Assembly (NCBI GenBank): GCA_020634375.1
Contig: JACKBX010000008.1
Span: 248,001-312,000 of the forward strand
Source of the DNA: Ardenticatenaceae bacterium
GTDB taxonomy: Bacteria > Chloroflexota > Anaerolineae > Promineifilales > Promineifilaceae
Direction of reading: 5' to 3'
DNA: 64,000 nucleotides
The notes beneath the pieces are model-generated. The model was given only the letters and a program-made list of their open reading frames with translations, made no database searches and was not told the DNA's origin. Position numbers and translations under genes: made by a program. Positions 42,228-52,432 of this stretch are shown piece after piece. How positions within the stretch are numbered: position 1 is the stretch's first letter; each line of letters opens with the position of its first letter.

Positions 42228-44936
42228 CTAAAAAAGTCCCAACTCGCGGGCGCGAGCAATGGCTTCCGTGCGACTGTGAACGTTTAGTTTTTGGTAGATA
42301 TTTTTGAGGTGTTTCTTGACCGTGCTGGCGGCGATGATCAACGTTTGTGCAATGGCTTTGTTGGACAACCCGTCAGCCAAAAGCTGCAAAACTTCTAACT
42401 CGCGCTGGCTCAATGGCTCGATGAGCGCGGCATTGTTGACTCCCCATGCCGCCAAGAGTTTACTGGCGTAACTGGATGGGTGCTCCCGCAGCAGTTCCGC
42501 CATCGGTTCCCTCTCATCCACAAAGCTCCGCACATACCCACCCGGCTCGGCCAGTGCCAGCGCACGGCCCAGCGCCGCCAATGCTTCCCCATCGTCGCCT
42601 TTAGCCTGATAGGTTAACGCTTGCAATTTTAGAATTTTGATGGCTTCGTGATGCCAAACGGCCGTTTCCGCCGCCACCAATAATCTCCCCAACAACCCCA
42701 ACGCCTCATCCAGACGCCCCACCGCCACCAACGCCCGTGCCAGATTGATATGATGCAAATCGTAATGGTAGCTAAACGGATCATCCAAGCTCAAACCGCA
42801 TGTCTCAATCCAGTAAACCACCTCATCCCGCCGCCCCGTTGCCAGCCACAAGCGCAGCCGGCAGTCATCCATCCAACAATAAATCCAGGGGTCTACTTTC
42901 GACGATTGCGCCAGTCGATCCGCCTGCTGGATCGTATCCGCCGCACCGCCAAACTCTTGCTGGGCCAACTGGACGCGGGCCAAGGCGACCAATGCCTCCG
43001 CCATCAGATCAACATGGCCCAACTGCGTACACAACGCCACGCCCTGATCAACATACTGGCGTGCCATCGCCAAATCATCCCATTCGCAAGCCAGTTCACC
43101 CAACTTTGCCAACGGATAACCGGCATTGGGGAAATAACTGCCTTCCAGCCCAGTTGCCAATGCCAACGCCTCTTCAAACGTTTCTTGCGCTTGCCGCAGC
43201 CGGGCTTGTTTTACTTGCTGCATTCCCTGGTAACAAAGCGCCGACGATGCCCGGTAAGGATAGCCGCCCAACAAGGCATTCGACGCGCATTCGGCATAAG
43301 TCTGTTCTGCCTGAACGCTGTCCCCAACGCCCCAGTAGGCACCGCCCAAAGCCACGCCCGCCGTGCTGCGCGTGAAATAATCATCTGGGGGCAGGAGACG
43401 CAGCGCTTTTTGGGCTTGCTCCAGCACGCGGGGAATCTCTTCATGCGTCAGCGCGTAATGGGCGCGGACAGTAGCAATATAACCGGCGATGAGTTGTCTG
43501 TCGGCCATCTCCTCGGCGTTGGCAGATGAGGCGCGGGCAAGCCATTCTTCGGCCGTTCGCAAACAGGCTTCTCCCTCTTCCCGCAAACCGGCCCAATGGT
43601 GCGTCCAGGATTGGTAGACGCACAACCAGGGTCGAGTTTGGACGACTGCTGTCGGTAATGCCTCAATCCACGCGAATAACGTATTGTATTTGCTTTGATG
43701 CAGCATATTCCAGGCATATTTCTCCACCAGGCGGGCGATGCGCTCATAATCTTCGGTTTTGAAGGCGTGGGCGATGGCTTCCTCGGTGGAATCGGCCGTT
43801 TCATACCAGGCGCTGGCCCGTTGGTGCAAGATGGGAACTCGTTCGGGCCAGGTCGCGGTCAACCGGGTGCGGAGCAGGTCGGCAAACAGGTGATGGTAGC
43901 GATACCAGCATCGTTCGTCGTCCAAAGGCACGATGAACAGATTGGCCTGTTCCAAATTATGAAGGATGAGGGATGAGGGATGAATTTCATCTTTCATCCC
44001 GCCGCCTTCATCCTTTAAGAGGGCGTCGCACAACGGGGCGCTTAAGCGTTTCAAGATGGAGGTGTACAGCAGGAAGGTTTGAATGTGCGGCGGCTGCCGT
44101 TGCAGAACTTCTTCGGTCAAGTAATCCAGGATGTAGTAGTGGCTGCCGGTGAAGGAACGGATGAAGTCGGGGACGGTTTCCGGGCTGCGTTTCTGAATGG
44201 AGAGGGCGGCCATTTGCAGCCCAGCTATCCAGCCTTCGGTGCGGGCGGTCAGGGCGGCGACTTCCGGGTTGGATAGGGTCAGGCCGGTGGTACTGTTGAG
44301 GTAAACGGCCGTTTCCGCCGCCGAAAAAGCCAAATCAACCGCCCGCAGTTCCAACAACTCCTCCTGCACCCGCCAACGAGACAGGGGGAGCGGCGGGTCT
44401 GTGCGGCTGGCAACAATCAACGTCAAACCAGTGGGCGGCGGCGGCAAATGCAAAATCAGAAATTCCAGCGCATCGTGAATGGTTTGCGCCGTGATCAGGT
44501 GATAATCATCCAGAACCAGCGCAAAAGCATCCGGTTCCCCGGCAATGTCGTTAATCAAGCTGGTCAACATCGCCTCAGTAGGCGGAACCTGCGGCGACGC
44601 CTGGAGCATCGCCAGCGCGTCGCTGCCTAACTCCGGCCCCTTCTTTTGCAAAGCAGCGATAAAGTGAATCCAGAAGCGAACAGGATCGTTGTCAAATTCG
44701 TCCAGCGACAGCCAGCATAACTGTGGTGAGCGGCGGGCGGCGGGAACAGCATCGGCCATGATGTGCGTGCCAAATTCCGCCAACAGAGTCGTTTTGCCAA
44801 ACCCGGCCGGAGCCGAGATAACGATTACTCTTCGTGACAAACCGGCATTCAACTGCTTGACTAGATGCGGGCGCGGTGTCAAAGTCGGCTTAGGCAGCGG
44901 AATATACAATTTCGTCTGCAAAATCTCTGTTCTCAC
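42228..44936 (-). CDS. MalT-type LuxR-family ATP-dependent regulator
   Basis: 902 residues, GTG start 44936. N-terminal STAND ATPase: Walker A SAPAGFGKTTLL and a Walker B region around LVLDDYHL. A long TPR-like helical middle follows, then a LuxR HTH at the C-terminus (LSQREVEVLQLLADGLSNKA-like, QRELEVLQLLADGLSNKAIA, with KKHLKNIYQKLNVHSRTEA). Ligand-activated transcription activator in the MalT style. Activator target is unknown; the PA14 protein gene is divergent 240 bases away and is a plausible target. Confidence 0.9.
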   Translation of the reverse strand: MRTEILQTKLYIPLPKPTLTPRPHLVKQLNAGLSRRVIVISAPAGFGKTTLLAEFGTHIMADAVPAARRSPQLCWLSLDEFDNDPVRFWIHFIAALQKKGPELGSDALAMLQASPQVPPTEAMLTSLINDIAGEPDAFALVLDDYHLITAQTIHDALEFLILHLPPPPTGLTLIVASRTDPPLPLSRWRVQEELLELRAVDLAFSAAETAVYLNSTTGLTLSNPEVAALTARTEGWIAGLQMAALSIQKRSPETVPDFIRSFTGSHYYILDYLTEEVLQRQPPHIQTFLLYTSILKRLSAPLCDALLKDEGGGMKDEIHPSSLILHNLEQANLFIVPLDDERCWYRYHHLFADLLRTRLTATWPERVPILHQRASAWYETADSTEEAIAHAFKTEDYERIARLVEKYAWNMLHQSKYNTLFAWIEALPTAVVQTRPWLCVYQSWTHHWAGLREEGEACLRTAEEWLARASSANAEEMADRQLIAGYIATVRAHYALTHEEIPRVLEQAQKALRLLPPDDYFTRSTAGVALGGAYWGVGDSVQAEQTYAECASNALLGGYPYRASSALCYQGMQQVKQARLRQAQETFEEALALATGLEGSYFPNAGYPLAKLGELACEWDDLAMARQYVDQGVALCTQLGHVDLMAEALVALARVQLAQQEFGGAADTIQQADRLAQSSKVDPWIYCWMDDCRLRLWLATGRRDEVVYWIETCGLSLDDPFSYHYDLHHINLARALVAVGRLDEALGLLGRLLVAAETAVWHHEAIKILKLQALTYQAKGDDGEALAALGRALALAEPGGYVRSFVDEREPMAELLREHPSSYASKLLAAWGVNNAALIEPLSQRELEVLQLLADGLSNKAIAQTLIIAASTVKKHLKNIYQKLNVHSRTEAIARARELGLF

Positions 44937-45176
44937 ATATCCATTATAACCCTACACGAATTGCGTAATCCAATTTCCGCCTTCCCTCTCACAACTGCTG
45001 ATTGCTTCCAGAGAAAATACGCTTTGCTACCTTGATCGTTGGGGAAAAATCGTACAAACGTCCATTCTCACACGCCCCCTGTTCAATATAATAAAAGATG
45101 GGTGATTGACAACAACACTTACACGGCCGTCCAACCAATCGCTACTCTTTTTTTGTGGTGCACAAGGAGATGTACC

Positions 45177-47006
45177 GTGAATATTAAAACCTTTGTAAAA
45201 AGACATAAATCTCATTGGGTACTAGCAGCGCTCATCATATTGGCAAGCTCTGTGTGGTGGAATAGCACGGCCGTTACCCACGCCGCCAACACAAATTGGA
45301 ACGCATCTTATTGGAACAACAAAACCCTCAGCGGCACGCCCGTGCTGCAACAGCAAGAGAACGACCTCAACCACGACTGGGGTGATGGCACACCCAACAC
45401 ACTCGTAAACAAAGACCAGTTCTCAGCTCGTTGGACGCGCACACTCAATGTCTCAGCTGGCAGCTACCGCTTCACAGCTACAATGGATGACGGGATGCGC
45501 GTCTGGTTTGACAACGTGCTCATCATCGATTCTTGGTGGGACAGCCAGGTACACTCGCTCAGCGCCGACATTTATGTCAGCGCGGGCGACCACCAACTCA
45601 AAGTAGAATATTACGAAGCAGGGGGAGACGCCGTTGCCAAACTCAATTGGACGCCCATCGGCGGCACAGCCCCCATTCCCATTGGCGACTGGAAAGGCGA
45701 CTATTTCAACAACATTACCCTCAGCGGCAGCCCTGTCCTCACCCGCGACGACACGCAAATCAACTTCGATTGGGGCACAGGTTCGCCACTGTGGGGAACG
45801 GTAGCCGCCGACCAGTTCTCTGTGCGCTGGACACGTAATGTGACGTTAAACCCAGGCAAATACCGCTTTACGGCCGTTGCCGATGACGGCATACGCGTAT
45901 GGGCCAACAGCATCCTTATCATAGACCAATGGCACGACGCCAATGGCGCCACCTACACCGCCGACATTGACTTGCCCGGCGGTTCCATCCCCGTGCAAGT
46001 GGAATACTACGAAAATCAGGGCGGTGCAAAAGCCAATCTAAGCTGGATTCAGGTCAACAGTGGAACCTGGAAAGGTGAATACTTTAACAACGCCACCCTC
46101 AGCGGCAATCCTGTGCTCACCCGTGACGATACACAAATCAACTTCGATTGGGGCAGCGGCTCCCCAGCCACCGGCATCAACGCCGACAACTTCTCCGCCC
46201 GCTGGACACGCAGCCTGGCCTTCAATGCAGGCACATATCGCTTCAGCGTTTTTGCAGACGATGGCGTACGCCTCTGGGTCAACGGGCAGCAAATCATCAA
46301 CGCCTGGAGCGACCACACCCCGCAAACCTTCAGCAGCGACATCACACTCAGCGGCAGCACAATCCCCATCCAGCTTGAATATTACGAGCATGGTGGCGGC
46401 GCAAAAATACAATTATCCTGGTCACTCGTCAGTTCAACACCGGCCCCTACGCCCGTGCCCAGCAGCGGCAGCGGGACGGTCGTCAGCGCACTGCTCAATG
46501 TGCGCACTGGCCCTGGCATCAATTACACCATCCTCGGCCAGCTAACACACGGGCAAGTTGTGCCCCTGGTCGGCTACCGCAGCGCCGACGCAAATTGGGT
46601 CATGATTACCTGGAACAATACCCAAGCCTGGGTTAGTGGTAAATCAGCCTATTTGCAAGCCAACATCAACATCTCCAGCCTGCCTGTATGGAATGATGGG
46701 CAAACAACGCCCAGCCCAACAACCACTACCGGCAAAGCTACAGTGACAAATGCCGCCTATCTAAATATGCGCAGCGGCCCTGGAGTCAACAATCCCGTCA
46801 TCACTGTGCTCACCTACGGCGTAACGGCCGATATGTTAGGACGCAATGCCACAACGACATGGGTCAAGCTGCAATTGACAGACGGCCGTATCGGATGGGT
46901 CAACCTCAGCTACATGACACCGACCATCCCTTTCAGTTCACTACCCATCAGTAACCAATCCTCTCAAATCATGCGCCAGTCCCTCTTTATAAGGACTGGC
47001 GCATGA
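45177..47006 (+). CDS. Secreted protein with three PA14-like and two SH3b domains
   Basis: 609 residues from GTG 45177 with AAGGAGAT upstream. Signal peptide (HWVLAALIILASSVWWNSTA). Three PA14-like repeats beginning WNASYWNNKTLSG, WKGDYFNNITLSG and WKGEYFNNATLSG, each with a DDGxRVW core. Then a Pro/Thr linker and two bacterial SH3 domains (SALLNVRTGPGINYTILGQL and AYLNMRSGPGVNNPVITVL). PA14 binds glycans and SH3b binds peptidoglycan or peptides. Likely surface adhesion or wall binding. Its stop lies inside a terminator hairpin. Confidence 0.86.
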   Translation: MNIKTFVKRHKSHWVLAALIILASSVWWNSTAVTHAANTNWNASYWNNKTLSGTPVLQQQENDLNHDWGDGTPNTLVNKDQFSARWTRTLNVSAGSYRFTATMDDGMRVWFDNVLIIDSWWDSQVHSLSADIYVSAGDHQLKVEYYEAGGDAVAKLNWTPIGGTAPIPIGDWKGDYFNNITLSGSPVLTRDDTQINFDWGTGSPLWGTVAADQFSVRWTRNVTLNPGKYRFTAVADDGIRVWANSILIIDQWHDANGATYTADIDLPGGSIPVQVEYYENQGGAKANLSWIQVNSGTWKGEYFNNATLSGNPVLTRDDTQINFDWGSGSPATGINADNFSARWTRSLAFNAGTYRFSVFADDGVRLWVNGQQIINAWSDHTPQTFSSDITLSGSTIPIQLEYYEHGGGAKIQLSWSLVSSTPAPTPVPSSGSGTVVSALLNVRTGPGINYTILGQLTHGQVVPLVGYRSADANWVMITWNNTQAWVSGKSAYLQANINISSLPVWNDGQTTPSPTTTTGKATVTNAAYLNMRSGPGVNNPVITVLTYGVTADMLGRNATTTWVKLQLTDGRIGWVNLSYMTPTIPFSSLPISNQSSQIMRQSLFIRTGA

Positions 47007-47012
47007 TCATTT
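46968..47012 (+). terminator. Terminator hairpin overlapping the PA14 gene stop
   Basis: ATCATGCGCCAGTCC, ten-base loop, GGACTGGCGCATGAT: perfect 15-bp stem whose right arm carries the stop codon; short T-run (CATTTTG) follows. Confidence 0.8.
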
Positions 47013-47035
47013 TGTCATGCAACGCCTTCCGTGAT

Positions 47036-47087
47036 AAGTTTGCAGGTGGGCAGCTTTGCAAATAGGCAAACTGCCCACTTGCATCCT
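47036..47087. repeat. Inverted repeat of TGCAGGTGGGCA words
   Basis: TGCAGGTGGGCAGCTTTGC at 47041-47059 pairs with GCAAACTGCCCACTTGCA at 47065-47082, 16 of 18. It lies in the leader of the C11 peptidase gene. Confidence 0.75.
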
Positions 47088-47105
47088 TATCCCCGGAGGG
47101 TTTTC

Positions 47106-49976
47106 ATGCGACGACACTGGTTCATTTTGCTCTTGCTGTTGGGCTGGCTGCTGCCCGCTTGTGAATTTAGACAAACCAATGAAGGCACGGGAACCCCCAT
47201 TCCCCTCACCAACGCTCCCCACCCCGCCAGCACAACGCCACCCATCAACACCCCCCTGCCGCCGCTGCCCACCGCCCCGGCAACGGCCGTTCCCCAACCC
47301 ATCCCCACCTACAACCCCGCCCTCGCCGACTGGACCCTCCTCATCTACATCGCCGCCGACAACAACATGGCCGCGCAGAGCTTGCGCGACCTCAAAGAAA
47401 TGACCCTGGCGCAGAGCAGTACGGCCGTCAACATCCTCGTCCAGCTAGACCAACCCGACAGCGGCGCCACGCGCTACGCCATCGCCAACGAAGCCGCCCC
47501 CGGCGAAGCCGCCCCCCTCTCCGAACTCGGCGCAGTCAACATGGGCGACCCGCAAACCCTGGCCGACTTCATCACCTGGGGCGTGCAAACCTACCCCGCC
47601 AACCACACCGCCCTCATTTTGTGGGATCACGGCGCGGGCTGGCAAGGCTTCGCCTTCGACAATGGCGATACACCCGACAGTTTAACCTTGCCAGAATTAG
47701 AAACGGCCGTTGCCCAAGCCACCGCCCAAACCAACCTCCCCGCCCTCGACCTCATCGCCTTCGACGCCTGCCTCATGGGGCAGCTAGACGTACTGCAAGC
47801 CATCCAGCCCTTCGCCCGCTACGCCGTCGCCTCCGCCGAACTCACCCCCGGCCAGGGCTGGGACTACCAGACTACCCTCAGCAATCTCGCCACCAACCCC
47901 GGCATGGATGGCGCCGCCCTCGCCGAAGCTCTTGTACAAGATTTCCACACTGCCTACCTCGACAACGACTTTGTAACCATGACGGCCGTTGACCTCAGCC
48001 GCCTGCCCGACCTCACCTTTGCCGTCGAAACAATGGCCGCCGCCCTGCTCAACGACCCCACCTTCGCCGCCAGCGCCGTCGCCGAAGGGCGCAGCGGCGC
48101 TACCAACTACGCCCGTGCCTACGCCGCCGACGCCGAACAATACGCGGCCATTGACCTGGGCCAATTCGCCGCCATCCTCGCCCAGCGCAGCCCCGACGAA
48201 CTGGTGCGGCAAAGCGCCGCGCAGGTGCAGCAAGCCCTCGCCAACGCCACCCTCGCCAACATCAGCGGCGCAGGATTGCGCGGCAGCGGCGGCGTCGCCG
48301 TCTATTTCCCGCGCAATCGAGAAACGTACCGGCCAGAGTACGGCCGTGCCACCCACCTCACCCTCTGGAACCGCTTCCTCAATAGCTACTACGATGTGGG
48401 CCTGGCCGCCGCGCTGCCCCCGGCCATCAACCTCGTCAGCGTGCTGCGCGACACCGTGAATGTGCAGCAGCCTGCCTACCTCGACTTCGAGGTCGCGGGG
48501 CGCGACATCGGCGACGTGATGCTGGTGGGCGGGCTGTATGAGGGCGACGGCCGTCGCCGCCTGCTGGAATACGACCGCCTCATCCCCGAACCCACCTATT
48601 TGCCCGATGGCAGCCAGCTTGGGCAATGGCGCGACGGCCTGCACGAAGACTTTTTCGTCTGGGACACACAAGTCACCTACCTGTACGACGCCTTTGAACA
48701 TGGCGGCTTTGTGGTGATGTGGCCCACCGAATCGGGCAGCGCTCTGTTCACCGTGCAAGGGCAATATCGCCCCGCCGCCGCCGCCGAATTCACGCCCGCC
48801 AGCCTGGAATTCGACCAGCGCACCGGGCAAATGGCCCGCCTTTGGGTGATGCAAGATGGCGGCGCAGCGGAAATCGCCCCCGCGCCCGGCGATGAATTCC
48901 AGGTGTACGACTACTACCTGGGCGACAACGACGCCATCACCCGCACCAGCGGCGGCAGCCTCTTTTTTGATCAGGCCGCGCAGCTTTATTTTGATTGGCG
49001 GCCCCTGCCCGATGGCGGCTATTTCCTCGGTTTTGCCGCGCAAAATGCCGCCGGGCAGCAGGCCAGCGCCTTCACCGACCTGACCATCAACAACAGCGCG
49101 GCGCAGCCCGGCCTCCGCGCCTATCTCGACCCCTATTTGGGCTTTCAATTTCTTTACCCGGAGACGTGGTACACGCCGGTCTACACGCAATCCATCCTCT
49201 ACAGCAGCGATGCCGAGGCGCAGACCTTTTTGCAGCTAACGGTCTATCCCGACCTCTCGCGGGCGGCGACGGCGAACACGCTGCAAGCAGAGGCGCTGCG
49301 CGACTTCGGCGCGGTGGATGTGCTGTTTACGGATGATGTGAATGTGGCCGGGGTGCGCGGCCTGCGCACGGCCTACGGCTACGAGCGGGCGGACGGCGCA
49401 CCGCGCACCGGCCTGCTGGTGACGTTTGTGCAGAATGGCGCGGGGTATGTGCTGGATGTGGATGGGCCTTTGGCGGGGGAGGAGGGGACGATTACGGCCG
49501 TTACCACCCTCATCACCTCCTGGCAGTTCACCGGGGCGGGGTTTGGCGTGCAGCCCGGCCAATGGGCGCAGCGCGATTTGGCGCATTTCAGCGTAGCGCA
49601 GCCCGCCGATTTCACCTACCAGCCCACCAACGACTGGCAGCGCTTCAGCGCCGACCGCGACACCTTTGTCGCCCTGCGCGTGCGTCCCGCCAGCGCGGAT
49701 GTGGACACAGCGCTTGCCAATCTGGTGCGCGACGCGGGCAACGGCGTCAGCGATTTTGCCGCGCAGGAACCGCGCCGTTTTGCCCTGGGCGCTGTGCCCT
49801 GGCAGCGCGTAGACTTCGCCTACACCAATGGCGATGGCAAAGAAATTTGGGGCTTTGTGATGGTCAAAATGGAGGGGGGGCAGGAGGTTGTGGCCTGGGC
49901 GGAAGCGCCGCGCTCAACCTACAACGACCTGGAAACGCGAGTGTTTTTGGTGATGATTGCGGGGATGGGGGAATGA
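47106..49976 (+). CDS. Peptidase C11 (clostripain-like) lipoprotein
   Basis: 956 residues from ATG 47106, GGAGGG upstream. Lipobox LLPACEF, then a Pro/Thr linker. Clostripain-fold peptidase: LLIYIAADNNMAAQSLRDLK, catalytic His in LILWDHGAGW and Cys in IAFDACLMGQLD. The C-terminal half is beta-rich and contains a secretion-like region after 650 (AYLDPYLGFQFLYPETWYTP). Probably an exported cysteine protease. Very GC-rich, codon-extreme, with seven ACGGCCGT sites. Confidence 0.88.
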   Translation: MRRHWFILLLLLGWLLPACEFRQTNEGTGTPIPLTNAPHPASTTPPINTPLPPLPTAPATAVPQPIPTYNPALADWTLLIYIAADNNMAAQSLRDLKEMTLAQSSTAVNILVQLDQPDSGATRYAIANEAAPGEAAPLSELGAVNMGDPQTLADFITWGVQTYPANHTALILWDHGAGWQGFAFDNGDTPDSLTLPELETAVAQATAQTNLPALDLIAFDACLMGQLDVLQAIQPFARYAVASAELTPGQGWDYQTTLSNLATNPGMDGAALAEALVQDFHTAYLDNDFVTMTAVDLSRLPDLTFAVETMAAALLNDPTFAASAVAEGRSGATNYARAYAADAEQYAAIDLGQFAAILAQRSPDELVRQSAAQVQQALANATLANISGAGLRGSGGVAVYFPRNRETYRPEYGRATHLTLWNRFLNSYYDVGLAAALPPAINLVSVLRDTVNVQQPAYLDFEVAGRDIGDVMLVGGLYEGDGRRRLLEYDRLIPEPTYLPDGSQLGQWRDGLHEDFFVWDTQVTYLYDAFEHGGFVVMWPTESGSALFTVQGQYRPAAAAEFTPASLEFDQRTGQMARLWVMQDGGAAEIAPAPGDEFQVYDYYLGDNDAITRTSGGSLFFDQAAQLYFDWRPLPDGGYFLGFAAQNAAGQQASAFTDLTINNSAAQPGLRAYLDPYLGFQFLYPETWYTPVYTQSILYSSDAEAQTFLQLTVYPDLSRAATANTLQAEALRDFGAVDVLFTDDVNVAGVRGLRTAYGYERADGAPRTGLLVTFVQNGAGYVLDVDGPLAGEEGTITAVTTLITSWQFTGAGFGVQPGQWAQRDLAHFSVAQPADFTYQPTNDWQRFSADRDTFVALRVRPASADVDTALANLVRDAGNGVSDFAAQEPRRFALGAVPWQRVDFAYTNGDGKEIWGFVMVKMEGGQEVVAWAEAPRSTYNDLETRVFLVMIAGMGE

Positions 49977-50026
49977 AACGTGAAGCGTGAAACGTGAAAA
50001 ACCATCACGTTTCACGCTTCACGTTT
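49976..50026. repeat. Perfect 22-bp inverted repeat between convergent genes
   Basis: Arms 49976-49997 and 50005-50026 are exact complements, made of AAACGTGAAGCGTGAAACG words with a seven-base loop. It touches the C11 stop and ends just before the 50031 stop. Confidence 0.9.
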
Positions 50027-50030
50027 CACG

Positions 50031-50999
50031 TCAAATTTCCCAATCAAAGTGAACGAGGTAGCTGATGGTGTAACGGCCGTTCCACCATTCCACGCCCACA
50101 ACCCACGTACCCCAATCAAGGCCAGCCGAATCGTCCGCAGCGGGACGGTAAAGAGAAACGTAATGGATAGCGTCGTAGCCTTCGGGAAGCTGCACCCATC
50201 CGGCCGTACCGCCAGATAAGATTTCGTCGCAGCCGGTTTCGCTGGCGGGCAGCAAATCATCTACCAGCATGGGCACAATGACATTGGCAAAGGAGCCGCG
50301 AATAGGGTTGCCGCTGCCATCAGTCACGCCCCAATCGTAAGAGCCAGTGGCGGTAAAGAGATTGGCGCGGTCTGTGCCGCGAATGAGCACTTCGGGATTC
50401 CACCAGTTGACGCGCACGCGCAGCCCCCGTTCAGGGTTGATCAGTTGGGCCAGTTTGTCGTTGTCGTGGTTGGTAACGGCCGTTGCCAACTCCGCCAACA
50501 GCGTGGTCACGGCATCATCCTCGCAAAAATCTGTGGTGGGCATGTCTGCGGTGAGGAAACGGCCGTTAACCCAGCCGGTTATGCTGCCGTCCGTCACCGG
50601 AACCCAGGTGGAGCCGGACACTTCTTGTCCACTACCAGTGATTTGTAAGTCACCGGCTTGTGGTGCATATTCGCCTACGATGTCAAAGTCTACGCCAGGG
50701 CCAGAGCGCACGTTGAGTGTGTCGTCACTTGTGACGAAGGCGACACGGTAGGCGGATGGGGTGGGCACGGGGTTGGGATTAGGAACGGCCGTTGCCGCTG
50801 CTGGCGGTGTGGGCGATGGCAAGATAGCGGTGGTGGGCACAGGGGGTAAAGTAGCCTCAGCCAGTGGGGGCACAATAGGTGTGGGAGCCATTGTCGTGGG
50901 CATTACCAAGACAGGTGTCGGTTCGATAGTGACGGCCTGACAAGCTGTCAACACCAGGAGTGCAATTGTCAATAACCAAACGAGATGTCTAACCTTCAT
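50031..50999 (-). CDS. SH3b-domain lipoprotein
   Basis: 322 residues. Lipobox LVLTACQAV, Pro/Thr-rich linker, then an SH3b domain (DDTLNVRSGPGVDFDIVGEY; GSITGWVNGRFL) and a C-terminal beta-rich domain of about 170 residues of unknown family. Surface-exposed binding protein, perhaps sharing ligands with the PA14/SH3b protein at 45177. Confidence 0.82.
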   Translation of the reverse strand: MKVRHLVWLLTIALLVLTACQAVTIEPTPVLVMPTTMAPTPIVPPLAEATLPPVPTTAILPSPTPPAAATAVPNPNPVPTPSAYRVAFVTSDDTLNVRSGPGVDFDIVGEYAPQAGDLQITGSGQEVSGSTWVPVTDGSITGWVNGRFLTADMPTTDFCEDDAVTTLLAELATAVTNHDNDKLAQLINPERGLRVRVNWWNPEVLIRGTDRANLFTATGSYDWGVTDGSGNPIRGSFANVIVPMLVDDLLPASETGCDEILSGGTAGWVQLPEGYDAIHYVSLYRPAADDSAGLDWGTWVVGVEWWNGRYTISYLVHFDWEI

Positions 51000-51135
51000 A
51001 CCATTCTCCTTCAGCTAATAGCTCTTGGCCTTTAGCTGTCTTCTATCATACCGCAGCCAGGGGTAACGGCTGCGTAAAATGTCGTTAAATCTGATGGTAT
51101 GACGTGGGAACGGCCGTTTCTGTTCCCCCAAAGCG

Positions 51136-51168
51136 AGATTGGTTCAATCTTGAAGATTGAACCAATCT
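51136..51168. repeat. Perfect 16-bp inverted repeat
   Basis: AGATTGGTTCAATCTT, one base, AAGATTGAACCAATCT; each arm is itself palindromic around GTT. Followed by TTTATGGCTTTTT. Probably the ychF terminator on the minus strand side. Confidence 0.82.
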
Positions 51169-51178
51169 TTATGGCTTT

Positions 51179-52267
51179 TTAGATGTTGAATTTGACGCTG
51201 ATGATGTCGCCGTCTTGCATGATGTAGATTTTGCCTTCCTGACGTAGTTTGCCTGCAGAACGTGCGGCAGCCATGCTTCCCAGAGCGATCAGGTCGTCGT
51301 AGGCAACAGTTTCGGCACGGATGAATCCTTTGGCGAGGTCTGTATGAATAACGGCGGCGGCTTCAACGGCCGTTGCCCCCCGCGCCACCGTCCATGCCCG
51401 CACCTCATCCTCTCCCACCGTGAAGAATGATTGCAGCCCCATCAGATCGTAGCTGAGGCGAATCAATCTATCGAGGCTGAGTTCAGTCACGCCGTACTCT
51501 TCCATGAACATTTCTAACGACTCCAGGTCATCATCCCGGCTAAGTTGGGCCAGCTCCATTTCCAGTTTGCCACGCAGATCGGCAACAATGGTTTGCGGAT
51601 GCTCGTAATCCAGGCTGATTTCTTCCTGGTCGTCGCCAATGTTGATCAAGACGATGGTTGGCTTGAGGGTGAGCAGGCCATAACCACGCAGGATTTTTAG
51701 TTCTTCGTCGCCTAGTTGCAGCGTGCGCAACGGCCGTTCCTCCCCCAACGTTTCATTTAACTGTTGAAACAGAGCTAGCTCTTTTTGCGCCTCGCCCTTA
51801 TTTTTGAATGCCCCGCGCTGCAAACCATTTTCCAATTTCTCGACACGACGCTCCACAATGTTCAAGTCGTTGAGCAAAAACTCGGTGTCCAGCGCTTCTA
51901 AATCGCGGGCTGCGTCCACACTGCCATCGGGATGTGGAACCAGATCGCTTTCAAAGGCACGTACCACATGGACAAAGCCGTCCAGGCCGGAAAGGTGGTT
52001 GAGCAGTTCGCCGCTCATGCCACCGCTTTCGCCCGCGCCTTTTTGCAGGCCGTCAACGGCCGTATAGGTAATGCGAGCATACGTCGTCTTTTTAGGGTTA
52101 AACATCTCAGTGAGAATGTCTATGCGCTGGTCTTGCACATCCACAACAGTCGTTAATACATCGAAACGGCCGCCCATGCTGTGCCCAATAGGCGCGTCCC
52201 CTTTAGTCAGTGCGTTATATACGGTTGTTTTGCCCGATTGGGGCAAACCGATAATACCTAATCTCAT
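51179..52267 (-). CDS. ychF: Ribosome-binding ATPase YchF/OLA1
   Basis: 362 residues. Obg-related P-loop: GLPQSGKTT, where most YchF proteins have GLPNVGKST, so Gln-Ser replaces Asn-Val. The usual coiled-coil insertion follows (NIVERRVEKLENGLQRGAF), then the C-terminal TGS/DUF933 domain (VGEDEVRAWTVARGATAVEA ... AKGFIRAETVAYDDLI). YchF binds ATP, associates with ribosomes and affects translation in stress. Confidence 0.9.
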   Translation of the reverse strand: MRLGIIGLPQSGKTTVYNALTKGDAPIGHSMGGRFDVLTTVVDVQDQRIDILTEMFNPKKTTYARITYTAVDGLQKGAGESGGMSGELLNHLSGLDGFVHVVRAFESDLVPHPDGSVDAARDLEALDTEFLLNDLNIVERRVEKLENGLQRGAFKNKGEAQKELALFQQLNETLGEERPLRTLQLGDEELKILRGYGLLTLKPTIVLINIGDDQEEISLDYEHPQTIVADLRGKLEMELAQLSRDDDLESLEMFMEEYGVTELSLDRLIRLSYDLMGLQSFFTVGEDEVRAWTVARGATAVEAAAVIHTDLAKGFIRAETVAYDDLIALGSMAAARSAGKLRQEGKIYIMQDGDIISVKFNI

Positions 52268-52432
52268 GGTTATCTACCTCGTGTTAGCTTGTCAGCTTGA
52301 GAAACTAGCTGACCCAAAACGGGGCAAAGTATACCAGCAAATAAGTACCAGGCCAGAATCGAATGAAGCCCTTTTGCTTTTTTCCCTCAAGTGAGTAAGC
52401 TCCCATTAACTTTATGGAGAACAAAGGCAAAC

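Noticed and set aside
42800..43375. Plus-strand frame of 191 codons
   Set aside because: Antisense to the MalT-type regulator; Pro/Thr/His-rich shadow.
47784..49190. Long antisense reading frame (468 codons, minus strand)
   Set aside because: Antisense to the well-supported C11 peptidase gene; GC-rich DNA keeps the opposite strand open.
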